From Marinimicrobium alkaliphilum (GTDB lineage: Bacteria; Pseudomonadota; Gammaproteobacteria; Pseudomonadales; Cellvibrionaceae), in NCBI RefSeq assembly GCF_003259155.1, contig NZ_QGMQ01000007.1:1-64000 (forward strand): 64,000 bases of DNA, given 5' to 3'. Below the pieces are notes generated by a model. The model did not search any database and had not been told where the DNA came from. It saw nothing but the letters and a program-made list of their open reading frames with translations. Position 1 is the first letter of the stretch; every line of letters starts with the position of its first letter. Of this stretch, positions 25,881 to 34,052 are shown piece after piece. Made by a program: the position numbers and the translations under genes.

Positions 25881-25982
25881 GCAGTGCGGGGTAGGGGCTT
25901 CTGGAACTCTGACTTCATGGATGAAGTCAGAGAGCTACAGGGATGTATTCATGCGGTTCCAGAACCCTCTACCCCGCACCGC
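25881..25982. repeat. Nested palindromic element B (inverted copy of the 48-nt core in a different stem)
   Basis: Core 25908-25955 is the reverse complement of core A with one difference (47/48). Arms 25881-25907 and 25956-25982 pair at 24 of 27 positions. Their sequence (inner end CTTCTGGAAC) differs clearly from the arms of element A, although both are G-rich and end in a similar way. The right flank, read in reverse, resembles the left flank of element A (shared GCGCT, GTAAGT, AGA spaced similarly). Element B therefore looks like a diverged member of the same family in opposite orientation. Confidence 0.9.
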
Positions 25983-26042
25983 ACCGTTCTTACTTACAGC
26001 GCACAAAAGCCCCTTGCCCTGCTACCAAGCAACCAATCAGCA

Positions 26043-27191
26043 CTATAAGCAAAAGCGGCGGATTAGGCCTTGGATGACCTCGACGGCGGGTTCGAGCTGG
26101 CGGGTGTCGATAAACTCGTCGGGTTGGTGGGCCTGATCGATCGAGCCTGGGCCCATCACCACCGTCTGCATCCCCAGCGACTGCATAAAAGGCGCCTCGG
26201 TCGCAAACGCCACCGCCTCCGCCGACTGCCCCGTCAACGCCTCGCAGGCTTTCACCAGCTCGCTATCGGCGCTCTCACCAAAAGGCGCGACGCTCTCAAA
26301 CAGCTCCGAAAGCACAATATCCGTGCCCGAACGCTCCGCCAGGGGGCGCAGGCGGGCGTCGATGGCGGCGTGCAGCTCGGCGTTGTCCATGCCCGGCAGG
26401 GCACGCAGGTCGAAGTGCAGCTCGCACTCGCCGCAGATCCGGTTGGCGCCGTCGCCGCCGTGAATGCAGCCCAGGTTCATGGTCGGTACCTGCACCGCGA
26501 AGGCCGGGTTGCGGTACTTTTCCTGCCATTCGCTGCGCAGCGCCATGAGCTCGCCCATGGCTGTGTGCATCACCTCCAGCGCATTTTTGCCCAGCGCGGG
26601 ATTCGAGGAGTGGCCGCTTTGGCCGCGTACCCGTAAGGACTCCATCATGATGCCCTTGTGCATATGCACCGGGCGCAGGCCCGTGGGCTCGCCGATCACC
26701 GCGTAGCGGGCTTTCAGAGCGCTGGCGTCCACCAGCGCCCGGGCGCCGCTCATGCTGCTTTCCTCGTCGGCGGTGGCGAGCACGATAATGGGCTGCTTCA
26801 GGGGGGCGTCGGTAAACGCCCGCACCGCCTCAAGCACCACCGGGAAAAACCCCTTCATATCTGTGGCGCCCAGGCCGTAAAGCTTGCCGTCTTTTTCGGT
26901 GAGCTTGAACGGATCACTCTGCCAGCGCCCCGCGTCGTAGGGCACGGTGTCGCTGTGGCCGGAGAGCACCAGTCCACCGTCGCCCTGGCCCAGGGTGGCG
27001 ATCAGGTTGGCTTTGCCCTTCTGTGCCAGCGGGATGACCTGGGTGCGGAAGCCCAGATCTTCAAGCCATTGGGCGAGCAGCTCAATCACTCCGAGGTTGG
27101 ACATATCCCAGTCGGGTACAGCACAGCTCACGGAGGGCTGGGCCACCAGGGCCTGGAGTTGTTCGCGGTAGCGTTTGGCATCGAAAGTCAT
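26043..27191 (-). CDS. argE: Acetylornithine deacetylase ArgE
   Basis: M20-family zinc hydrolase removing acetate from N-acetylornithine to give ornithine in arginine biosynthesis. 382 residues. Metal and catalytic motifs: LVLSGHSDTVPYD (first His and catalytic Asp), GLGATDMKGFFPVVLEA (bridging Asp), and TADEESSMSGARAL (catalytic Glu-Glu). The dimerisation domain carries RGQSGHSSNPALGKNA, and the final His is in GSIDQAHQPDEFID. Length and layout match E. coli ArgE (383 residues). The start ATG is preceded by AGG. Transcribed toward argA. Confidence 0.95.
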   Translation of the reverse strand: MTFDAKRYREQLQALVAQPSVSCAVPDWDMSNLGVIELLAQWLEDLGFRTQVIPLAQKGKANLIATLGQGDGGLVLSGHSDTVPYDAGRWQSDPFKLTEKDGKLYGLGATDMKGFFPVVLEAVRAFTDAPLKQPIIVLATADEESSMSGARALVDASALKARYAVIGEPTGLRPVHMHKGIMMESLRVRGQSGHSSNPALGKNALEVMHTAMGELMALRSEWQEKYRNPAFAVQVPTMNLGCIHGGDGANRICGECELHFDLRALPGMDNAELHAAIDARLRPLAERSGTDIVLSELFESVAPFGESADSELVKACEALTGQSAEAVAFATEAPFMQSLGMQTVVMGPGSIDQAHQPDEFIDTRQLEPAVEVIQGLIRRFCL

Positions 27192-27419
27192 GCGGGGCCT
27201 GCAGTAGCGGTCGGGATTGGATTGCCCCTGATACTAGCAGAAAAGCCACGCCCTGCTCAGGGGGCGTGGCCGACACCACAATTTTTACAATTTAGTGACC
27301 CACAGGCCTTGCGGGGCCTGCTAGAGTGGCATTGGAATCGGCAAGGGCCCGCCCGCCGGTGTTCGCCGGTGCGCGGACAGGCTACAATTCCAGAACACGG
27401 AGCACAGAGACTCGTTGTT

Positions 27420-29201
27420 ATGAACCAAGCCGCAACACCCAATCGGGTGCTGGATTTACGCCAGCTGGTCACCGACCTGCAGGCGGACGGCCGTTTGCGC
27501 CCAGAGGACGCGAATTACCTCCTGGGCCGTCCGCGTAACCGCGATCAGGCCGCGCTGCATCCGCTCGCCTATATTGCCAGTCAAAGCCTGGATGATGCAG
27601 GACGCCCGGGCAAGCCGCTGGACGGCGATTGCCTGAGCGAGTGGCTGGCGGACAAGGCCGATCTGCCCTTGGTGCATATTGATCCGCTCAAAGTGAATGT
27701 GCCGCGAATCACCGAGGTGATGTCTTATGCCTTCGCCAAGCGTCACGGGATACTCTGTGTCGAGATCACCGCCGAGGAGGTGATTGTGGCCTGCAGCCAG
27801 CCGTTTGTCACCGGCTGGGAGTCCCAGCTCGAGCATGTGGCGCGCAAGCCCGTCAAACGGGTCTTTGCCAACCCGGCGGACATTCAGCGTTATACCCTGG
27901 AGTTTTACACCCTGGCGCGCTCGGTCAGTCATGCCAGCGGCGGGCCGGGCGCCTCCCAGGTCACCAATATGGAGCAGTTGGTGGATCTGGGCAGTTTCAG
28001 CAATGACCCGGATGCCAATGACCAGCATATCGTCAAAATCGTGGACTGGCTGCTCCAGTATGCCTACGATCAGCGCGCCAGCGATATTCACATCGAGCCA
28101 CGGCGCGAGATTGCCCGCATACGCTTTCGTATCGATGGGGTGCTGCACACGGTATATGAGTTGCCCGCCAACGTCGCCACCGGCGTGACCAGTCGCTTCA
28201 AGGTGCTGGCGCGGATGAATATCGCCGAAAAGCGCAAACCCCAGGATGGGCGCATCAAAACCCGGCGCGTCGATGACAGTGAAATCGAATTGCGACTGTC
28301 GACCCTGCCGACCGCCTTTGGCGAAAAAATGGTGATGCGGATCTTCGATCCGGACGTGCTCCTGCGTAGCTTTCATGATCTGGGCCTGGTGGGGGACGAC
28401 TACGAGCGCTGGCACACCATGCTCAGTCGCCCCAACGGCATTGTCCTGGTGACCGGTCCGACCGGCTCCGGTAAAACCACCACCCTGTATTCTTCCCTGC
28501 GCCAACTGGCCACCGAAGAGGTCAATGTCAGCACTATTGAAGATCCCATCGAAATGGTGGAAGAAGCCTTTAACCAGACTCAGGTGCACCACAAGATCGG
28601 CCTGGATTTTGCCGCCGGTATCCGGACCCTGATGCGCCAGGACCCCGACATCATTATGGTGGGCGAGATTCGCGACCTGGAAACCGCACAGATGGCGGTG
28701 CAGGCGGCGCTTACCGGCCACCTGGTATTGTCCACGGTGCACACCAACGACGCCCCGGCGACAGTGGCGCGCCTGCTCGATCTGGGCATTCCCTCGTACC
28801 TGATCAATGCCACCCTGCTGGGTGTTATGGCTCAGCGCCTGGTGCGCACCCTCTGTCCCCATTGCAAGGAAGAGGACACCATCAGTCACGGTGACTGGCA
28901 ACAGTTGGTGCACCCCTGGAAGGTATCGCCGCCCAAGACCATTTGCCGTCCGGTGGGATGCCTCGAGTGCCGCAATACCGGTTACCTGGGGCGTCAGGGC
29001 TTGTATGAAATTTTGGTGCTCGATGATTCCCTCAAGGGTCGAATTGACGCCAACTTTAATTTGCAGGAGCTGCGCCGCCATGCCATGAAAGAGGGCATGC
29101 GCACCCTGCGCCTGTCCGGCGCGCAGAAAGTGGCCGCGGGACTGACCACCCTCGAAGAGGTGATGCGGGTTGCCCCGCCGCCGGAAAAAGCTGACCGATA
29201 A
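27420..29201 (+). CDS. GspE/PilB-type secretion ATPase
   Basis: 593-residue cytoplasmic AAA-type ATPase of the type II secretion / type IV pilus assembly family. The N-terminal MshEN-like domain spans about 75-190. The ATPase core holds Walker A GPTGSGKTTTLY (Lys352), the Asp box STIEDPIEMVEEAF, Walker B DPDIIMVGEIRD and the His box GHLVLSTVHTNDAP. A C-terminal CxxC zinc module (LCPHCKEE, CLECRNTGYLGRQG) is typical of PilB/GspE. The ATG at 27420 is chosen because the family N-terminus follows; the frame remains open upstream through argE antisense sequence. No pilin, GspF or secretin gene adjoins it, so which machine it powers is unknown. The pil genes in this window are a separate locus. Confidence 0.9.
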   Translation: MNQAATPNRVLDLRQLVTDLQADGRLRPEDANYLLGRPRNRDQAALHPLAYIASQSLDDAGRPGKPLDGDCLSEWLADKADLPLVHIDPLKVNVPRITEVMSYAFAKRHGILCVEITAEEVIVACSQPFVTGWESQLEHVARKPVKRVFANPADIQRYTLEFYTLARSVSHASGGPGASQVTNMEQLVDLGSFSNDPDANDQHIVKIVDWLLQYAYDQRASDIHIEPRREIARIRFRIDGVLHTVYELPANVATGVTSRFKVLARMNIAEKRKPQDGRIKTRRVDDSEIELRLSTLPTAFGEKMVMRIFDPDVLLRSFHDLGLVGDDYERWHTMLSRPNGIVLVTGPTGSGKTTTLYSSLRQLATEEVNVSTIEDPIEMVEEAFNQTQVHHKIGLDFAAGIRTLMRQDPDIIMVGEIRDLETAQMAVQAALTGHLVLSTVHTNDAPATVARLLDLGIPSYLINATLLGVMAQRLVRTLCPHCKEEDTISHGDWQQLVHPWKVSPPKTICRPVGCLECRNTGYLGRQGLYEILVLDDSLKGRIDANFNLQELRRHAMKEGMRTLRLSGAQKVAAGLTTLEEVMRVAPPPEKADR

Positions 29202-29224
29202 CCGATACAGAAGACAGGACGCCG

Positions 29225-32179
29225 ATGTTAGAGCTAGCCCTTTTGCCCGAACCCCTGCGCGAGCAGGCCCAACGTTTTTACGACCAGTGGTGTGAACGCG
29301 CGGGTGCCGAGTTGCAGCAGCGACTGGAGGACGCCATCGCCCAGTCCAAAGACGGTGCGCTTTTTGCCGAACAGCTGACCCGGGTGCTGGCTGCGAGCGA
29401 GTTCGTGGCCAAGGCCTGTGCAATTCAACCCGAGTTGCTACCGGACCTGGTGGAGAGCGGTGACCTGTTCCGGGCTCTCGGCGACGAGGGCTACGCCGAT
29501 CTGGCCGAGCGGGCCGGGGCCTGCGCCGATGAAGCCGAGTTCGATCGCTTGCTGCGCCGCTATCGGCGTCGGGCGATGGTGCGCGTTATCTGGCGTGACC
29601 TTAACCGGTCGGCGGACATGTGGGAAATTACCCAGGATATGTCCGACTTGGCCGGTGCCATGATTCAGCAGGCGGTGGCCTTTCATTACCCCCGTCTCGT
29701 GCAAACCCTGGGGCAGCCCACGGGGGAGGACAGTGGTGAGCCGCAGTCCTTTGTGGTGTTAGGTATGGGCAAGCTCGGGGCTTTTGAGCTCAATGTGTCC
29801 TCGGATATCGATCTTATCTTTGCTTACCCCGAAAGTGGCCAAACTGAAGGCGGAAAAAAGGCGCTGGGCAACCAGGAGTTTTTTGTTCGTCTGGGGCAGA
29901 AAGTGATCAAAAGTCTGGATGCACTCACGGCCGACGGTTTTGTATTCCGGGTGGATATGCGCCTGCGTCCCTACGGCGACAGCGGCGCGTTGGTGCACAA
30001 CTATGATGCACTTGAAGATTATTACCAGACCCAGGGGCGGGACTGGGAGCGCTATGCCATGATCAAGGCGCGGCCGGTCGCCGCTTTTGGCGGCAGTGAC
30101 CCCCAGGGCGCCGCCGATACCTTGATGGAATTACTGCGACCGTTCACCTACCGCCAGTACATCGATTTCAGTGTGATTGAATCGCTGCGCGATATGAAAG
30201 GCATGATCAGCCGTCAGGTGCAGCGCAAAGGTATGCACCTGGATGTGAAGCTGGGCGAGGGCGGTATTCGCGAAGTGGAATTTGTGGTGCAGGTGTTCCA
30301 GTTGATTCGCGGCGGGCGCGACCCGCGGCTGCGCGAGCGCCGAGTGCGCTTGATGCTGCCCCTGCTGGAGCGGGAGGGCTTTATGCCCGAGGGCTGTGCC
30401 AGGGCTTTGCTTGAGGCCTATGAGTTTCTACGCAATACGGAGCATGCTATTCAGGGCTATCAGGACCGCCAAACCCAGGCGCTGCCCCTGGATGTGGTCG
30501 GGCAGTTGCGCCTGGCTTGGGTTATGGGCTTTGACGATTGGGATGAGTTTGCCGCTGAGTTGGAGCTACAGCGTCAGCGGGTAAACCACGAGTTCAAGGC
30601 GGTGATTGCCGAGCCGGATGAAGATCAGTCCACAGACGATCAGAATCTGGAGGCTTGGCTCGCCATTTGGGAGGGCAGTCTGGACGATGATTCGGCGACT
30701 GAACTGCTTGAGGCGCACGCTTGCGACCACCCCGAGCGCATTATCCAGCAGTCTGAAGAGCTGCGTACCAGCCGTGCGGTAATGGCTATGCAGGCCAGCA
30801 GTCGCACGCGCCTTGACGCTTTCATGCCGCGCCTGCTGGGTATGCTCGCCGAACAAGCCGAAGCGGGAGAGTTGCCTGCGGGCGCGGCCAGTACACTGAC
30901 CCGGATTCTGCCGTTGGTGCAGGCCATCGTCCGGCGCAGTGCCTACCTGGTATTGCTGGTGGAGAACCCGGTCGCCCTGCAGCAGCTCGTCCGCCTGTGT
31001 GCGGCCAGCCCCTGGATTGCCGATCAGTTGACGCACCACCCGGCCCTGCTCGACGAACTGCTAACCCCGGAAAGTCTTTACGCACCCCCGGGCAAGGACG
31101 AGCTGCGAGACGAGTTGCGGCGTGACACCCTGCGCTTGACCTGGGATGACCTGGAAGGGCATATGGAGACCCTGCGTTACTTTCGCTCTGCCCACGCCCT
31201 GCGGGTGGCCGCCAGTGAGGTCACCGATGCCCTGCCGCTGATGAAGGTGAGTGACTATCTCACCGATCTGGCCGAGGTGATCCTCGAACACGTGCTGACA
31301 CTTGCCTGGGAGCAGCTCACCGGCCGCCACGGCTACCCACAGACCGCCGATGGCGGACGTGAGCAGAGCCCGGGTTTTGTGGTTGTCGGCTACGGCAAAC
31401 TCGGAGGTATCGAGCTCGGCCACGGATCGGATCTGGATCTGGTCTTTATTCACAACACCGCAGCCGGCCAATCCACCGACGGCGAGAAGTCGGTTGATAA
31501 CCTGACGTTCTATACCCGCCTGGGGCAACGCATCATTCATATCCTCAATACTCAGACACCCTCTGGCAAGCTCTATGAGGTGGATATGCGCCTGCGTCCG
31601 TCCGGCGATGCCGGATTGTTGGTCACGTCGCTGGGAGCCTTTGAAAAATACCAATTGGGCGAAGCCTGGACCTGGGAGCATCAGGCTCTGGTGCGCGCTC
31701 GGGTGGTTGCCGGCGACCCGGCACTGGCGCAGGCCTTCGGCGATGTGCGGCGCACGGTGCTGAGCCAGGAGCGGCCCTTGCCCAAGCTTCGGGACGAAGT
31801 GAAGGAGATGCGGGTGAAAATGCGCGAACACCTCGGCACCCGCGAAAAAAGCGGGTTATTCAACCTCAAACAGGATGCCGGAGGTATCGTCGATATTGAA
31901 TTTATGGTTCAATACGCGGTTTTAGCTTGGGCCCACAAGGCGCCCGCCCTGACCGAGTACACGGACAACATCCGCATCCTCGGCTCCCTGGAAGCGGCCA
32001 GCCTGCTGGCTGGTGATTCAGTTGCCCAACTGGTTGAGGTTTACAAAGCCTACCGGTCCACCGGGCACCGCCTCGCGCTACAGCGCCAGGAGGCAGTTCT
32101 GCACGGCGACGAGCACTTTGTCGCCGAGCGCAAATTGGTGCGTGGCCTGTGGCAGCAGCTGCTGGAGTCCGACTCTTGA
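29225..32179 (+). CDS. glnE: Bifunctional glutamine synthetase adenylyltransferase/adenylyl-removing enzyme GlnE
   Basis: Controls glutamine synthetase by adenylylation and deadenylylation in response to PII and glutamine. 984 residues. Two nucleotidyltransferase domains are visible: deadenylylating (VLGMGKLGAFELNVSSDIDLIFAY, about 178-201) and adenylylating (VVGYGKLGGIELGHGSDLDLVFIH, about 720-743). Each is followed by helical regulatory modules; VDMRLRPYGDSGALV and VDMRLRPSGDAGLLV are the paired signatures. Length fits the family (about 950-990). It starts 23 bp after the GspE-like gene with an AGGA Shine-Dalgarno. It is followed by ilvE, a pairing I recall in Pseudomonas. Confidence 0.97.
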   Translation: MLELALLPEPLREQAQRFYDQWCERAGAELQQRLEDAIAQSKDGALFAEQLTRVLAASEFVAKACAIQPELLPDLVESGDLFRALGDEGYADLAERAGACADEAEFDRLLRRYRRRAMVRVIWRDLNRSADMWEITQDMSDLAGAMIQQAVAFHYPRLVQTLGQPTGEDSGEPQSFVVLGMGKLGAFELNVSSDIDLIFAYPESGQTEGGKKALGNQEFFVRLGQKVIKSLDALTADGFVFRVDMRLRPYGDSGALVHNYDALEDYYQTQGRDWERYAMIKARPVAAFGGSDPQGAADTLMELLRPFTYRQYIDFSVIESLRDMKGMISRQVQRKGMHLDVKLGEGGIREVEFVVQVFQLIRGGRDPRLRERRVRLMLPLLEREGFMPEGCARALLEAYEFLRNTEHAIQGYQDRQTQALPLDVVGQLRLAWVMGFDDWDEFAAELELQRQRVNHEFKAVIAEPDEDQSTDDQNLEAWLAIWEGSLDDDSATELLEAHACDHPERIIQQSEELRTSRAVMAMQASSRTRLDAFMPRLLGMLAEQAEAGELPAGAASTLTRILPLVQAIVRRSAYLVLLVENPVALQQLVRLCAASPWIADQLTHHPALLDELLTPESLYAPPGKDELRDELRRDTLRLTWDDLEGHMETLRYFRSAHALRVAASEVTDALPLMKVSDYLTDLAEVILEHVLTLAWEQLTGRHGYPQTADGGREQSPGFVVVGYGKLGGIELGHGSDLDLVFIHNTAAGQSTDGEKSVDNLTFYTRLGQRIIHILNTQTPSGKLYEVDMRLRPSGDAGLLVTSLGAFEKYQLGEAWTWEHQALVRARVVAGDPALAQAFGDVRRTVLSQERPLPKLRDEVKEMRVKMREHLGTREKSGLFNLKQDAGGIVDIEFMVQYAVLAWAHKAPALTEYTDNIRILGSLEAASLLAGDSVAQLVEVYKAYRSTGHRLALQRQEAVLHGDEHFVAERKLVRGLWQQLLESDS

Positions 32180-32222
32180 GGCACGCTAATCGGTTTTCTT
32201 TCTCGTATTCTAGGAGTTCTCT

Positions 32223-33152
32223 ATGTCATTTGCCGATCGCGACGGCGTAATCTGGCTGGATGGCGAACTGGTGCCCTGGCGCGACGCCCGGGTCCATGTG
32301 CTCACTCACACCCTGCACTATGGCATGGGCGTGTTTGAGGGGGTGCGCGCCTACAACAGCGCCGATCGCGGCACCTGCATCTTTCGCCTGAAGGAGCACA
32401 CCGACCGTCTGTTCCGCTCTGCGCATATCATGCGCATGGCTATGCCCTACAGCAAAGATGAGCTCAACGAAGCTCAAAAACTGGTGGTGCGTGAAAACCA
32501 GCTGGAAGAAAGCTATCTGCGGCCCATGGCGTTTTACGGCTCAGAAGGTATGGGCCTGCGCGCCGACAACCTGCAAGTGCACGTGATGGTTGCCGCCTGG
32601 CATTGGCCTTCCTACATGTCACCGGAGGCGCGGGACATGGGTATCAAGGTACGCACCTCCAGCTTTACCCGTCACCATGTGAACATCACCATGTGCAAGG
32701 CTAAAGCCAACGGCAACTACATCAACTCGATGTTGGCATTGCGCGAAGCGCTCGATAGCGGTTGTGAAGAGGCGCTGCTGCTGGACAACGAAGGCTATGT
32801 GGCCGAGGGCAGTGGCGAAAACTTTTTTATGGTACGCGATGGTGTGATCTACACTCCGGAGCTGACGTCCTGCCTGGATGGGATTACTCGCAATACCATC
32901 TTTCAGTTAGCCGCCGATTGCGGCTATGAAATTCGGGAGAAACGGATTACCCGCGATGAGGTCTATGTGGCGGACGAGGCGTTTTTCACAGGTACCGCTG
33001 CCGAAGTGTTGCCGATTCGCGAACTCGACGGTCGACAGATTGGCGAGGGCTGTCGTGGCCCCGTGACGACGGATCTGCAAACGCTGTACTTCAAAGCGGT
33101 CAAGGGTAATCTGGCTGAGCACGGTCAGTGGTTGAGCCCAGTGAGCGAGTGA
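32223..33152 (+). CDS. ilvE: Branched-chain amino acid aminotransferase IlvE
   Basis: PLP enzyme catalysing the last step of leucine, isoleucine and valine synthesis. 309 residues, fold-type IV. Characteristic segments: IWLDGELVPWRDARVHVLTHTLHYGMGVFEGVRAY, the PLP-binding Lys in MCKAKANGNYINSMLA, EALLLDNEGYVAEGSGENFFMV, and FFTGTAAEVLPIRELDGRQIG. A strong AGGAG precedes the ATG. It works downstream of IlvD, which is also in the window. Confidence 0.96.
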   Translation: MSFADRDGVIWLDGELVPWRDARVHVLTHTLHYGMGVFEGVRAYNSADRGTCIFRLKEHTDRLFRSAHIMRMAMPYSKDELNEAQKLVVRENQLEESYLRPMAFYGSEGMGLRADNLQVHVMVAAWHWPSYMSPEARDMGIKVRTSSFTRHHVNITMCKAKANGNYINSMLALREALDSGCEEALLLDNEGYVAEGSGENFFMVRDGVIYTPELTSCLDGITRNTIFQLAADCGYEIREKRITRDEVYVADEAFFTGTAAEVLPIRELDGRQIGEGCRGPVTTDLQTLYFKAVKGNLAEHGQWLSPVSE

Positions 33153-33230
33153 TTGCAAGCCTTTGAGCTGCAGGGTGAGGGGCCGTGGGCGCCTCACTCT
33201 TCAAACGGAATGGCGACAAGTGGACGGCCC

Positions 33231-34052
33231 ATGAGTGCACCCCAGGATTATGAACAGTCAAACGCAAGGCAGCGGATTTCAGCGGTGCTGATCGTGCGCA
33301 ATGAGGCGCAAAAAATTGCGGACTGTCTGGCCACTTTGGACTGGGCAGACGAAGTCGTTGTGTTGGATTCGGGCAGCGAAGACAACACTTGTGCGATCGC
33401 GCGCGAGCACGGTGCGCGCGTCAGTGTGCGCACCGATTGGCAGGGGTTTGGCGAGCAGCGCCGCCGCGCCGAAGCACTGGCCACGGGTGACTGGATCTTT
33501 ATGATCGACGCCGACGAGCGAGTAACACCGGCACTGCGCGACAGTATTCTCGCCGCTGTCGCGCGCGGTATCCCGGCCATCTACCGGGCCAACCGCCTGT
33601 GCTGGTGTTTTGGTCGCTACATCCGCCATTCGGATATGCATCCGGATTGGGTGGCCCGTTTGTACCCCAAAGGGCAGGCGGAATTTCCGACCCAGCGGGT
33701 TCACGAAAAGTTGCACAACCCCAAAGGCTTGTCCGAGTACCGGCTTGAGGGCAAACTCCTGCATTGGGTGTACGACAGTGTTGCGCATCAAAAGCGCAAA
33801 GCCGCGCACTACGCTGAGGAGTGGGCGGCCGAGCGTGCGGCCAAGGGCGAAAGCACCAGCCTGAGCAGCGCGTACCTGCACGCGATCTTCTGTTTTGTGC
33901 GCATGTATTTTTTGCGCTTGGGGCTGCTTGATGGCCGCCAGGGATTTTTGTTGGCGGTACTGATGTCCCAGGCGACCTTTGCCAAGTACGCGGAGCTGTG
34001 GACCCGCTCGCGTGCTCAAGCCCCCGAGGATAACCACGCCGACCATGTCTGA
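33231..34052 (+). CDS. WaaE/KdtX-like LPS core glycosyltransferase (GT2)
   Basis: 273-residue family-2 glycosyltransferase of the WaaE (KdtX) group that adds glucose to the inner-core region of lipopolysaccharide on the cytoplasmic face. GT-A motifs: ISAVLIVRNEAQKIADCLATLDWADEVVVLDSGS, then the DxD-type FMIDADERVTPALRDSI. WaaE-like segments: FGRYIRHSDMHPDWVARLYPKG, VHEKLHNP and FLRLGLLDGRQGFLLAVL, with a C-terminal membrane-associated helix. The start is uncertain: ATG 33231 is preferred for the family N-terminus; ATG 33210 and TTG 33153 are in frame. It overlaps msbA by 8 bp, consistent with joint LPS synthesis and export. Confidence 0.85.
   Translation: MSAPQDYEQSNARQRISAVLIVRNEAQKIADCLATLDWADEVVVLDSGSEDNTCAIAREHGARVSVRTDWQGFGEQRRRAEALATGDWIFMIDADERVTPALRDSILAAVARGIPAIYRANRLCWCFGRYIRHSDMHPDWVARLYPKGQAEFPTQRVHEKLHNPKGLSEYRLEGKLLHWVYDSVAHQKRKAAHYAEEWAAERAAKGESTSLSSAYLHAIFCFVRMYFLRLGLLDGRQGFLLAVLMSQATFAKYAELWTRSRAQAPEDNHADHV

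Noticed and set aside
25543-25982. CRISPR array or complete insertion sequence in the argA-argE gap
   Set aside because: There are only two copies, inverted, with no regular spacers and no cas gene or transposase.
25921-26136. 71-codon plus-strand frame across nested element B
   Set aside because: It consists mostly of palindromic repeat sequence and the antisense 3' end of argE, with no Shine-Dalgarno and no domain-like composition.
27456-29423. 655-codon minus-strand frame over the GspE-like ATPase and the glnE start
   Set aside because: It spans two real genes with intact motifs on the plus strand and has no motif of its own.
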